A stretch of 5,877 nt of DNA from NCBI GenBank assembly GCA_020442505.1, contig JAGRJZ010000242.1:1-5877 (forward strand), read 5' to 3'. Each line of letters opens with the position of its first letter. Positions within the stretch are counted from its first letter, which is position 1. Of this stretch, positions 1 to 5,635 are shown piece by piece. A program made the position numbers and the translations under genes. The notes beneath the pieces are model-generated. The model was not told the origin of the DNA. It did no database searches and saw only the letters and a list, made by a program, of their open reading frames with translations. Source of the DNA: Alphaproteobacteria bacterium (lineage in GTDB: Bacteria > Pseudomonadota > Alphaproteobacteria > Micavibrionales > Micavibrionaceae).

Positions 1-1169
1 ATGATATAGGCCGGAACCAGCGTGATGGTGAACAGATAGGCCACAACCACCCCCAGCGCGATGAAGATCCCGAAGGTCTGAACCGGAGGAATGGGCGTAA
101 AGGCCAGAGACGCAAACCCCGCCGTCGTCGTCAGCGAGGTAAACAGCATCGGGCGCGACAACTCCTCCATCACGTGGTCCAGCGTCTTGCGCCGGTTTTT
201 CATCAACGGATAGCGGTCGAAAAAGTCGGACAGAATATGCACCGCGTCGAGCACCGCGATCGGCATGATGAAAACCGGGATCATGGAAGACATGATATGC
301 ACCGTATGTCCGGTGCCGATTAACATGCCCATCGTAAAGATCACCGACACCATCGCCACGATCATGGGGGAGATAATGAACTTCACGCTGCGGAAGAAAA
401 ACCACATCAGAAGGAAAATCAACACCATCGCCATCGGGGCGGAGACCGCCATTTGCTTGAACATCTCGACCCCGAACGTGTCCTGGGCGACGGGCATGCC
501 GGTGATGTGGTATTCCTCCCGCGTGGGGCCGAAGGAGGCAATGGTTTCCTCCAGCTCCCGCGCGACTTTATAACTGATGTTTTTCGAGGTAATCGGGATG
601 TAAAGCGCGATGGCCTTGCGATCTTCGGAGACGAGCGTCCCGTTTAAAAACGGCAGTTTGGCAGCTTTTTCGGCAACGGCCAGCGCGGCTTCCGGGGTTT
701 TCGGCGGGGCGGACATCAGCCATTCGAACCGCACGGCCCCCAAGCCCGCCTGCTCGATATTGTCCACGGTCGAAGGCGCAAGAAGATCCACGGCCAGCAC
801 CCCGGCCGTCTGCCCGGTTTCCGGGTCGGTCCAGCGAATCTTCTCCGCCGCCCGGGTCAAGGCGTAGATATTCCTGAGCGTCGCGGGGTTAAAAACCCCG
901 TTCTCGTCGGTCTTATCGACGACCCCGACCACGATCATATCGTTCAGGGTAAAGGTCTTTTTCATGTCGTTGTGAAAGACCCGGACGGGCTCCCCGGGCG
1001 CGAGCATGTTTTCCGGATCCGTGTCGATATGCAACGGCTGGAGGAAAGGCACCTTCCCCGGCGCGAGGCTCGGCACCGCGACCAGTAAAATCATCACAAG
1101 GCTTAAAAGCCCGGCCAGTCCCATGAAAAGCTTCGGCCGATCCGCCGCGACGTTGGAGAGTAATTGCAT
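1..1169 (-). CDS. MMPL/RND-family transporter, N-terminal part (gene continues past the left edge)
   Basis: This is an open frame without stops from an ATG at 1169 to the window edge, giving 389 residues. It is an inner-membrane proton-driven transporter of the RND/MMPL type. TM1 lies at about 14-34. A large periplasmic domain follows (about 37-240) and opens with the family-like stretch HIDTDPENML (48-56 region) and NDMIVVGVV (77-84). TM2 is at about 243-259, TM3 264-286, TM4 291-311, TM5 343-360 and TM6 365-387. TM4 carries PIAVLDAVHIL; its Asp308 sits where MMPL/RND pumps keep a proton-relay acidic residue. A complete protein would have about twice this length, with a second periplasmic loop and six more helices. 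The Shine-Dalgarno GAGAGG (1180-1185) lies 10 nt before the start. ATGs further upstream hit stops at once. The substrate cannot be read from the sequence: lipid, hopanoid and drug export are all possible. The family call is strong and the substrate is unknown. Confidence 0.92.
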   Translation of the reverse strand, partial: MQLLSNVAADRPKLFMGLAGLLSLVMILLVAVPSLAPGKVPFLQPLHIDTDPENMLAPGEPVRVFHNDMKKTFTLNDMIVVGVVDKTDENGVFNPATLRNIYALTRAAEKIRWTDPETGQTAGVLAVDLLAPSTVDNIEQAGLGAVRFEWLMSAPPKTPEAALAVAEKAAKLPFLNGTLVSEDRKAIALYIPITSKNISYKVARELEETIASFGPTREEYHITGMPVAQDTFGVEMFKQMAVSAPMAMVLIFLLMWFFFRSVKFIISPMIVAMVSVIFTMGMLIGTGHTVHIMSSMIPVFIMPIAVLDAVHILSDFFDRYPLMKNRRKTLDHVMEELSRPMLFTSLTTTAGFASLAFTPIPPVQTFGIFIALGVVVAYLFTITLVPAYI

Positions 1170-1180
1170 GCCCGTTCAAC

Positions 1181-1197
1181 CTCTCATTACATTAGAG
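1181..1197 (-). promoter_or_regulatory. imperfect dyad over the ribosome binding site of the MMPL gene
   Basis: On the minus strand the 17 bases read CTCT-A-AT-GTA-AT-G-AGAG, symmetric at 12 of 17 positions. The right arm AGAG is part of the Shine-Dalgarno GAGAGG used by the transporter gene. As RNA it could form a small hairpin that hides the ribosome binding site; as DNA it could be an operator. The stem is short and has an internal mismatch, so this is only suggestive. Confidence 0.25.
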
Positions 1198-1201
1198 CTC
1201 G

Positions 1202-1231
1202 GTTATATTTCTATCACGAACCGCACAGCAA
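1202..1231 (-). promoter_or_regulatory. candidate sigma70 promoter for the MMPL gene
   Basis: On the minus strand a -35 like TTGCTG (1226-1231) is followed by an 18-bp spacer and a -10 TATAAC (1202-1207, five of six matches). The inferred transcription start near 1195 would put the dyad at 1181-1197 at the very 5' end of the message. The -35 is weak (three of six). The gene could instead be read through from the binding-protein gene 74 bp upstream. Confidence 0.3.
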
Positions 1232-1243
1232 AAACAGAGCTTT

Positions 1244-2161
1244 TCATTCCCCCGGCGCAGCATAGGGCCGGGCCACGCGATAGAAAAAGAAATCATCGGC
1301 AGGTTCGTATTTCTTAAGAATCTTATTAATAACACCTTGATTTTGCAAGATATCGACTGCACCGTTGATCATTGATGCAAAAGCGTACTGGTCCCTGTCG
1401 AAGACAAAACTATTGGCATTTGCAACCAAAGGAACGGTCGCCTCAAACGGTTTGATCATATCAGGGTTATGGCGCATAAAATCATATGCAGCGGATCTTT
1501 CGGCCAGAACGGCATCTGCTTTTTTAAGCCCCACATCCAAAATCATTTCGGCATGAGAAGACATTTCAGGCAAGGAATGCAAGGATGCTTTTGGAAAAAA
1601 TTCTTTGGTCATAAAATATATAGTTGAGCCATCGATAACCGAAAAGCGGAGATCTTTTCGATTCAAATCGTCATGCGATTGAAACCTGTCCTCATCGCTT
1701 CGAAGATAAACATCAATCCCGCTGAAATAAAGCGGATGACTAAAAGCGACCACGCGGCTGCGCGGCCCGTTTGGCCAGGCTGCCGAGCAAAAGAGATCAT
1801 AACGCCCGGTTAAAAGCCCCTCTGACAAGGTCGCCCAGGAAACCTCCTCGGTCCACTCAATATCCAGATTTAGAAGCGCACTCACCTTTTCAAGGATGTC
1901 CGGATAAATACCCGACAAAACCCGGGTATTCGGATCCATGACAAGCGCCGGCGGATAGACAACGTACCCGCATCGGATCTTCCCCGTCCGCATCACGCGG
2001 TCATAGACGGATTCTTTTTCTTTCTTTTCTGCGGCATAGGCAGCGGGAATGGCAGTCATCATACGAAGGCCTTGCCCGTCTCTGTTCCCCTCCCCCTCTA
2101 TATGCATTATGCAAAATTGTAAGAAGGAAAAAACAATGAAAAACAAGGCGGCTCTTTTCAT
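1244..2161 (-). CDS. exported solute-binding protein, family 3 (PBP type 2 fold), orphan
   Basis: A 305-residue protein of the SBP_bac_3 type, expected in the periplasm to bind a small solute such as an amino acid. A hydrophobic segment at 5-18 and AAYAA ending at residue 44 suggest a signal peptide, although an unusually long one; Met34/Met35 could be a later start. The mature part runs YDRVMRTGKIRCGY (53-66), SGIYPDIL (83-90), an R134/R136-containing stretch before AFSHPLY (139-145) where family members place the ligand-carboxylate Arg, VIDGSTIYF (175-183) and DAVLAERSAAYDF (216-228). AAGGA (2169-2173) lies 7 nt before the ATG. It follows infC by 65 bp on the same strand, so read-through is possible. 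No permease or ATPase gene adjoins it. GC is about 47% by hand count against 57-65% in neighbours, hinting at acquisition. The fold is well supported; the ligand is unknown, and a sensory rather than transport role is possible. Confidence 0.85.
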   Translation of the reverse strand: MKRAALFFIVFSFLQFCIMHIEGEGNRDGQGLRMMTAIPAAYAAEKKEKESVYDRVMRTGKIRCGYVVYPPALVMDPNTRVLSGIYPDILEKVSALLNLDIEWTEEVSWATLSEGLLTGRYDLFCSAAWPNGPRSRVVAFSHPLYFSGIDVYLRSDEDRFQSHDDLNRKDLRFSVIDGSTIYFMTKEFFPKASLHSLPEMSSHAEMILDVGLKKADAVLAERSAAYDFMRHNPDMIKPFEATVPLVANANSFVFDRDQYAFASMINGAVDILQNQGVINKILKKYEPADDFFFYRVARPYAAPGE

Positions 2162-2226
2162 GACCGTATCCTTTTTAAACCAGGTATAGGCGTTCCATTT
2201 AAAAAACGGGACGGAGAGCGCTTGTC

Positions 2227-2787
2227 TCAGCTTTTTTGCGCGACGCGCTGATCCTTGTCGGGAACGACGATCATCAACATCTGACGGCCTTCCATCTTGG
2301 GGGCAAGTTCCAGCTTGCCCATATCGGCCAGATCGTCGCGAAAGCGTTCGAGAATATCCCGGGCGAGATCCTGGTGCGCCATCTCCCGCCCGCGGAAGCG
2401 AAGCGAGACTTTCACCTTATCGCCTTTTTCGAGAAACCGCCGGGCGTTTTTGAGCTTGACGTGATAGTCGTGCTCTTCGGTCGTGGGGCGCAGTTTGATT
2501 TCCTTCACATCGACGGTTTTTTGTTTCTTGCGAGCTTCGGAGGCTTTTTTCTGCTGCTCGTAGCGAAACTTCCCGTAATCCATAATCTTGCAGACGGGCG
2601 GCTCCGCCTGGGGTGATATCTCCACGAGATCAAGCCCGGCCTCCTCGGCGCGTTCCAGCGCTTCACGCGCGGAAACGATACCGACCTGTTCCCCGTCGCC
2701 GCCGATCAGGCGGACCTCTTTGGCACGGATGGAATCGTTAATTCTGGTCCCGTCTTCCTTGCGGGGGGGGAGCGATGGTTTGCGAAT
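2227..2787 (-). CDS. infC: translation initiation factor IF-3, with an ATT start codon
   Basis: A 186-residue IF3, which binds the 30S subunit, keeps it apart from the 50S and checks start codon and initiator tRNA. The N-terminal domain covers about 15-84 (RINDSIRAKEVRLIG at 15-29, LVEISPQAEPPVCKIMDYGKF near 54-74 including the family signature KIMDYGKFRYEQQK at 67-80). The lysine-rich linker is about 80-98 and the C-terminal domain about 95-180 (KLRPTTEEHDYHVKLKNARRFL, KVSLRFRGREM, and the terminal MLMIVVP). The length is normal for the family. The start is ATT at 2785-2787, 8 nt after AAGGAG. The only nearby ATG (2802-2804) is out of frame and overlaps the Shine-Dalgarno. A GTG at residue 55 would remove most of the N-terminal domain. 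AUU-start infC is known in Escherichia coli, where IF3 represses its own rare start codon; the same autoregulation is inferred here. rpmI and rplT do not follow it in this window. Confidence 0.97.
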   Translation of the reverse strand: MRKPSLPPRKEDGTRINDSIRAKEVRLIGGDGEQVGIVSAREALERAEEAGLDLVEISPQAEPPVCKIMDYGKFRYEQQKKASEARKKQKTVDVKEIKLRPTTEEHDYHVKLKNARRFLEKGDKVKVSLRFRGREMAHQDLARDILERFRDDLADMGKLELAPKMEGRQMLMIVVPDKDQRVAQKS

Positions 2788-2795
2788 GGTCGTAT

Positions 2796-2801
2796 CTCCT
2801 T
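2796..2801 (-). promoter_or_regulatory. infC ribosome binding site that fixes the ATT start
   Basis: AAGGAG on the minus strand lies 8 nt before ATT at 2785-2787, which is ideal spacing. The ATG at 2802-2804 directly abuts it upstream, so that ATG cannot use this site, and it opens a different frame. This supports ATT as the initiation codon. Confidence 0.85.
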
Positions 2802-2808
2802 CATAATG

Positions 2809-2837
2809 AAAAACAAAAGCCCCGTCGCACGCGGCGG
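2809..2837 (-). terminator. possible attenuator-like hairpin plus U-tract in the infC leader
   Basis: On the minus strand a GC-rich interrupted dyad at 2837-2822 (CCG-C-CG, loop, CG-A-CGG type pairing) is followed three bases later by TTTTGTTTTT (2818-2809), shortly before the infC ribosome binding site. This looks like an intrinsic terminator or attenuator. The stem is short and has a mismatch, and the U-tract may simply help to keep the ribosome binding site unstructured. Confidence 0.25.
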
Positions 2838-2850
2838 CAGCGCTTGCCTA

Positions 2851-2879
2851 TTAATACGGCGCTTTTCCGTGGAGCGCAA
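2851..2879 (-). promoter_or_regulatory. candidate sigma70 promoter for infC
   Basis: On the minus strand TTGCGC (2874-2879) and TATTAA (2851-2856) are separated by exactly 17 bp. The predicted start near 2844 gives a leader of about 57 nt. The -35 matches at three positions and the -10 at four. The AT-rich -10 stands out in an otherwise GC-rich region, and the position upstream of infC is right. Confidence 0.45.
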
Positions 2880-2913
2880 GGGAAAGAAGACACGAAACGC
2901 GCAAGCGTGTTCA

Positions 2914-3606
2914 TCAAGACAGGCGTTGCCTGAAGCCGGCCGTTCGCCCCTCCGCGACAGGAACGCGTTCGATCGTCTCCGGCGGCGCGGCAAAATCTGC
3001 CGGCAGAAAGGCCGTGGCGGCGGCGGGAAGGATCGTCCGTGGCGATTGCGTCGCCCGCGCCAGCCGCGTTTCGGGACGCGTGGGCTCGTCCGTCACCATG
3101 GCGAGCAGATTGCCGGAGATGTCCCGCCCGGTTTCCTGTTCGACGATCACGTTCGCAAGCCCCCCGGCCGCGCCGAAAACCCCGCCATACAGCGCCCCGC
3201 CGATGACGCGGGAGGCCGGCTGGATCTCGTCTCCGGTAACCTTGCGATAGACCGTGCCGACCAGCGGTATCTGCTGGAGCGGGTTGACGATGTCCAGTAA
3301 ATCCCCGAAACCGAACGGCCGGGGCGAGGGGGGCGTTTCCGGGGCGCTGACCCGGGCCCTCCCCGTTTCGTCGGCCAGCATCGTCGCGAAGTCCTCCTGT
3401 CCGCCGGGCACGACAGGCCGGGTCGCGGCCCAGGCGATCGTTTCGGTTTTGTCCGCCCTTTGCGCCTGCGCCGCGGGACGCGAATCCCAGATCGGCACGC
3501 GCCCGGCCATTCGCTCGTCCGTGCGCCAGCGCAACGAAGGGTGCACCTTTGCCGGGCTGGGTTTCGACGGCACGGACGCCGTCACGTTCAAAGCGGATTC
3601 GATCAT
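2914..3606 (-). CDS. conserved alphaproteobacterial protein of unknown function with a glycine-rich core
   Basis: A 230-residue protein whose function I do not recognise. The wording of its core resembles conserved hypothetical proteins I associate with Rhodospirillales-like genomes. About 1-95 and 175-230 are rich in Pro, Ala and Arg and look disordered. The core at about 98-172 reads FGFGDLLDIVNPLQQIP, VGTVYRKVTGDEI, then a glycine-zipper-like segment GGALYGGVFGAAGGLANV (136-153) and EQETGRDISGNLL (156-168). The glycine segment could pack against a membrane or oligomerise. There is no signal peptide. The ATG at 3606 is the first start after an in-frame stop, but no Shine-Dalgarno is visible before it. 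This frame is chosen over an overlapping longer one because it has balanced composition and the structured core. It diverges from the regulator gene across 87 bp and ends 126 bp before infC. Confidence 0.75.
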   Translation of the reverse strand: MIESALNVTASVPSKPSPAKVHPSLRWRTDERMAGRVPIWDSRPAAQAQRADKTETIAWAATRPVVPGGQEDFATMLADETGRARVSAPETPPSPRPFGFGDLLDIVNPLQQIPLVGTVYRKVTGDEIQPASRVIGGALYGGVFGAAGGLANVIVEQETGRDISGNLLAMVTDEPTRPETRLARATQSPRTILPAAATAFLPADFAAPPETIERVPVAEGRTAGFRQRLS

Positions 3607-3622
3607 GGAAAACGATCAAGCA

Positions 3623-3664
3623 AGTCCCGTGCCAGACAAAGCGCTTTTCAAACGCGGCGGGACT
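3623..3664. repeat. nested palindromes in the divergent intergenic region (candidate operator)
   Basis: AGTCCCG (3623-3629) and CGGGACT (3658-3664) form a perfect 7-bp inverted repeat with a 28-bp spacer. Almost concentric with it is a perfect 10-bp palindrome, AAAGCGCTTT (3638-3647). The set covers the -35 region and touches the extended -10 of the candidate plus-strand promoter, the usual place for a repressor site. Chance cannot be excluded for sequences this short. Confidence 0.35.
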
Positions 3665-3672
3665 GCTAGACT
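3645..3672 (+). promoter_or_regulatory. candidate promoter for the regulator-mltA operon
   Basis: TTTTCA (3645-3650), a 16-bp spacer, and TAGACT (3667-3672), preceded by a TGC extended -10 element (3664-3666). Each hexamer matches four of six. The predicted start near 3679 gives a very short leader before the AAGGA (3683-3687) that serves the ATG at 3694. Confidence 0.35.
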
Positions 3673-3693
3673 GGCCGGAGAAAAGGACCGACG

Positions 3694-4389
3694 ATGAGCG
3701 CCCAGACGAACGGACATATTTTTTCCCTGATCGCCGATCCGTGTCTGCGGGATCTGGTGACGGAGGGCATCGCGGGATATTTGGTCGCGCCGATCGTCTC
3801 CTGTACCTTAACCGCGGAGGTCCTGGAAAACGTCCATGAACGCCACGAGCATCTGGACGGCCAGGCCGTCATCGTCGCCGATCAAAACCTCTTGCCGCTT
3901 CTGGACGCCCTGACGGCCGAGGCGCTTTTAACCCCTGTCATGGCCGTCGGTGAGGGTGCCGCGGACCCGGGCGCGCAGGCCCGCCTGTCCCGCGCCGATT
4001 TGTTTCCGACGCCTTTCCGGATGGGCCGCTTTCTGGACCGGCTGGCCCGGAATTTACGCAAGGAAACCGCCGTCACGGACCGGCCGGTTTTCATGGGGCC
4101 TTATACGCTCTATCCGCTGGAAAGCGGAATCGTGCGGGAGGAAGACGGCACCCGCATCGCCCTGACCGAAAAAGAGCGGGATATCCTGTTGAAACTCCAC
4201 CAGCAAAAGGGACGGCCGGTCTCCCGCGACGAATTGCTGGACGATGTGTGGGGCTATGTTCCGGATTTGGAGACCCACACGCTGGAGACCCATATTTACC
4301 GCCTGCGTCAGAAGCTGGAGCCCGACCCGGCCGGCCCGGTTTTCCTTATCACGGACGAAGACGGCAACGGCTATAGATTGGAGATATAA
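3694..4389 (+). CDS. OmpR-type winged-helix regulator with a degenerate receiver domain
   Basis: A 231-residue cytoplasmic DNA-binding protein. Residues about 8-121 follow the receiver pattern. Asp63 in AVIVADQNLLPLLDAL matches the phosphorylation site, but the acidic pair is reduced to Asp15 (SLIADP), the Thr/Ser position after TPVMAVG is lost, and the invariant Lys of the TKPF motif is Thr106 (PTPF). Residues about 133-231 are a clear Trans_reg_C winged helix: IALTEKERDILLKL, GRPVSRDELLDDVWGY, the recognition helix ETHTLETHIYRLRQKLE, and the wing ending GNGYRLEI. AAGGA lies 6 nt before the ATG. mltA starts 5 bp after the stop, so the two are very probably co-transcribed. No histidine kinase gene is present. 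Inference: it may work without normal phosphorylation and control envelope genes, possibly its own operon through the palindromes upstream. Confidence 0.9.
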   Translation: MSAQTNGHIFSLIADPCLRDLVTEGIAGYLVAPIVSCTLTAEVLENVHERHEHLDGQAVIVADQNLLPLLDALTAEALLTPVMAVGEGAADPGAQARLSRADLFPTPFRMGRFLDRLARNLRKETAVTDRPVFMGPYTLYPLESGIVREEDGTRIALTEKERDILLKLHQQKGRPVSRDELLDDVWGYVPDLETHTLETHIYRLRQKLEPDPAGPVFLITDEDGNGYRLEI

Positions 4390-4394
4390 ATACC

Positions 4395-5555
4395 ATGCCC
4401 GTTCTGATCCTTTTCGTTTTTCTGCTTTTCTCCGCCGGATGTACGGCCGTGGATCCGGAGACCGCGCCGCTGGTTTTGAAACCGGCCGATTTTCGGAGCC
4501 TGCCGGGCTGGACGGAGGACGACCACGCCCAGGCGCTGGCAGCTTTCGAGCGGTCCTGCGCACGCATCATGAAACGCGATCCGGCGGGGGCCTTCGGGCC
4601 GGACGGGATCGGGGGAGCCTACGGCCCGTGGCAGGATATCTGCCGGGCGATACCGGCCGTTAACCCGGATCAGGCCCGAACGTTTTTCGAAACCCATTTC
4701 CGTCCCTGGCGCGCGACCATGGCCGGCAAGCGGGACGAGGGGCTGTTTACCGGCTATTACGAACCGACCTTGAACGGCGCGACCACGCGCCATGGCCCCT
4801 ATCAGACCCCGCTCTACGCCCGGCCGGACGATCTGGTGATGGTTGATCTCGGCCTGTTCCGGGATTCGCTCAAGGGCCAGCGCATCGCCGGACGCGTGGA
4901 GGGGGCTCATTTGAAGCCTTATGAGGACCGCGCCGCGATCGCCGCCGGAAACTGGCCCAACGGAGACAAAGTGCTGGCCTGGGTGGACGATCCGGTCGGT
5001 GCGTTCTTCCTGCATGTCCAGGGCTCCGGCCGGATTAATCTGGCGGACGGTCGGGTGATGCGCGTGGGGTATGACGGCCAGAACGGCCATCCTTACTTCG
5101 CCATCGGACGCGAGCTGATCGCCCGCGGGGATATCCCGAAGGAGGAAGTATCGCTTCAGACCATCCGGGCGTGGCTGGCGGCGCATCCGGAACAAGCCCA
5201 GGATTTGATGAATTTGAACCCCTCCTACGTCTTTTTCCGGGAACTGACCGGCGCCGGACCGCTGGGCGGGGAGGGGGTCGCCTTGACCCCCGAGCGGTCT
5301 TTGGCGATCGATCGCGGCAAGATCCCCTATGGCGTACCGGTCTGGCTCGATCTGGAACCGCCGGTGGCAAAAGAACCCCCCGTCCAAAGCCTGATGATCG
5401 CGCAGGACACCGGCGGCGCGATTCGCGGCGCGGTACGGGGGGATGTTTTCTGGGGCGCCGGGCCACGGGCCGAATATCTGGCCGGCTATATGAAAGCGCC
5501 CGGCAAGATGTGGCTTTTATTGCCCAAGAACGAGACGCCCGGAACAGGGTTCTGA
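4395..5555 (+). CDS. mltA: membrane-bound lytic murein transglycosylase A (MltA), predicted lipoprotein
   Basis: A 386-residue peptidoglycan lytic transglycosylase that cleaves the MurNAc-GlcNAc bond with formation of 1,6-anhydroMurNAc ends. A short hydrophobic leader ends in FSAGC with Cys16 as the likely lipidation site; Ser at -3 is less usual and the leader has no Lys or Arg before the hydrophobic run. The MltA domain shows EGLFTGYYEPTLNG (about 115-128), YQTPLYARPDDLV (about 135-147), and FFLHVQGSGRI (about 204-214), a segment typical of the family. The C-terminal 3D double-psi-barrel domain has AQDTGGAIRGAVRGDVFWG (336-354) with the conserved pair Asp338 and Asp350; the catalytic acid of the family is in this pair. 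The length is normal. A stop just upstream in frame leaves this ATG as the only sensible start. A GGAG (4380-4383) within the regulator's last codons lies 11 nt before it, which suggests coupled translation. Confidence 0.95.
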   Translation: MPVLILFVFLLFSAGCTAVDPETAPLVLKPADFRSLPGWTEDDHAQALAAFERSCARIMKRDPAGAFGPDGIGGAYGPWQDICRAIPAVNPDQARTFFETHFRPWRATMAGKRDEGLFTGYYEPTLNGATTRHGPYQTPLYARPDDLVMVDLGLFRDSLKGQRIAGRVEGAHLKPYEDRAAIAAGNWPNGDKVLAWVDDPVGAFFLHVQGSGRINLADGRVMRVGYDGQNGHPYFAIGRELIARGDIPKEEVSLQTIRAWLAAHPEQAQDLMNLNPSYVFFRELTGAGPLGGEGVALTPERSLAIDRGKIPYGVPVWLDLEPPVAKEPPVQSLMIAQDTGGAIRGAVRGDVFWGAGPRAEYLAGYMKAPGKMWLLLPKNETPGTGF

Positions 5556-5566
5556 ACATCCCGTTC
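5542..5566 (+). terminator. possible weak terminator hairpin at the end of mltA
   Basis: GAAC-a-GGG (5542-5549) can pair with CCC-GTTC (5560-5566), a 7-bp stem with one bulged A and a 10-nt loop. It is followed by a T-rich but interrupted tract (5567-5585). The hairpin spans the mltA stop codon at 5553-5555. It would separate mltA from ccoG, but the broken T-tract makes it weak. Confidence 0.3.
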
Positions 5567-5596
5567 TTTGGTTATTTGTTTCTTTACCATCCCGTT
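5557..5596 (+). repeat. direct repeat of CATCCCGTT upstream of ccoG
   Basis: The 9-mer CATCCCGTT occurs at 5557-5565 and again at 5588-5596, 31 bp apart (about three helical turns). The second copy lies in the spacer of the candidate ccoG promoter. The spacing would place two bound protein units on one DNA face. The first copy also contributes the 3' arm of the proposed terminator hairpin. Confidence 0.35.
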
Positions 5597-5603
5597 GTAT
5601 CAT
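5576..5603 (+). promoter_or_regulatory. candidate sigma70 promoter for ccoG
   Basis: TTGTTT (5576-5581), a 16-bp spacer, and TATCAT (5598-5603, five of six matches). The predicted start near 5610 leaves a leader of about 25 nt that contains the ribosome binding site. No FNR-type TTGAT-N4-ATCAA palindrome is visible, although cbb3 genes are often oxygen-regulated. Confidence 0.4.
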
Positions 5604-5635
5604 GGCCCCGGGAGATTACGAGGAAAGGGCACGTC

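Noticed and set aside
913..1179. Small minus-strand frame over the start of the MMPL gene
   Set aside because: It is out of frame with the transporter reading, which continues without stops to the window edge and has clear MMPL features.
2183..2188. TATACC as a -10 for the solute-binding protein gene
   Set aside because: No acceptable -35 lies 16-18 bp upstream and the transcript would start almost on the ribosome binding site. Read-through from infC is more likely.
2197..2226. T-run (minus strand TTTTTT) after infC as an intrinsic terminator
   Set aside because: No stable stem precedes it; the only pairings found are 3-4 bp.
2236..2616. Plus-strand open frame opposite infC (126 residues)
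   Set aside because: It is antisense to conserved infC codons and has no start context or domain support.
1244..2787. Absence of rpmI and rplT after infC as an anomaly
   Set aside because: To my knowledge infC is commonly separated from rpmI-rplT in Alphaproteobacteria, so the arrangement alone is not unusual.
2881..2913. Hairpin after the protein of unknown function (ACACG...CGTGT or ACGC...GCGT pairing) as a terminator
   Set aside because: The stems are only 4-5 bp and the following tract is C-rich rather than a T-run.
2801..3619. Longer minus-strand frame (272 residues) overlapping the protein of unknown function
   Set aside because: It is dominated by Arg, Gly and Ala, typical of an out-of-frame reading in GC-rich DNA, and it runs through the infC promoter. 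The 2914-3606 frame has a structured, balanced core.
4371..5387. Long minus-strand open frame opposite mltA (338 residues)
   Set aside because: It lies antisense to a clear mltA gene in GC-rich DNA, shows no recognisable domain, and its composition is explained by the opposite strand.
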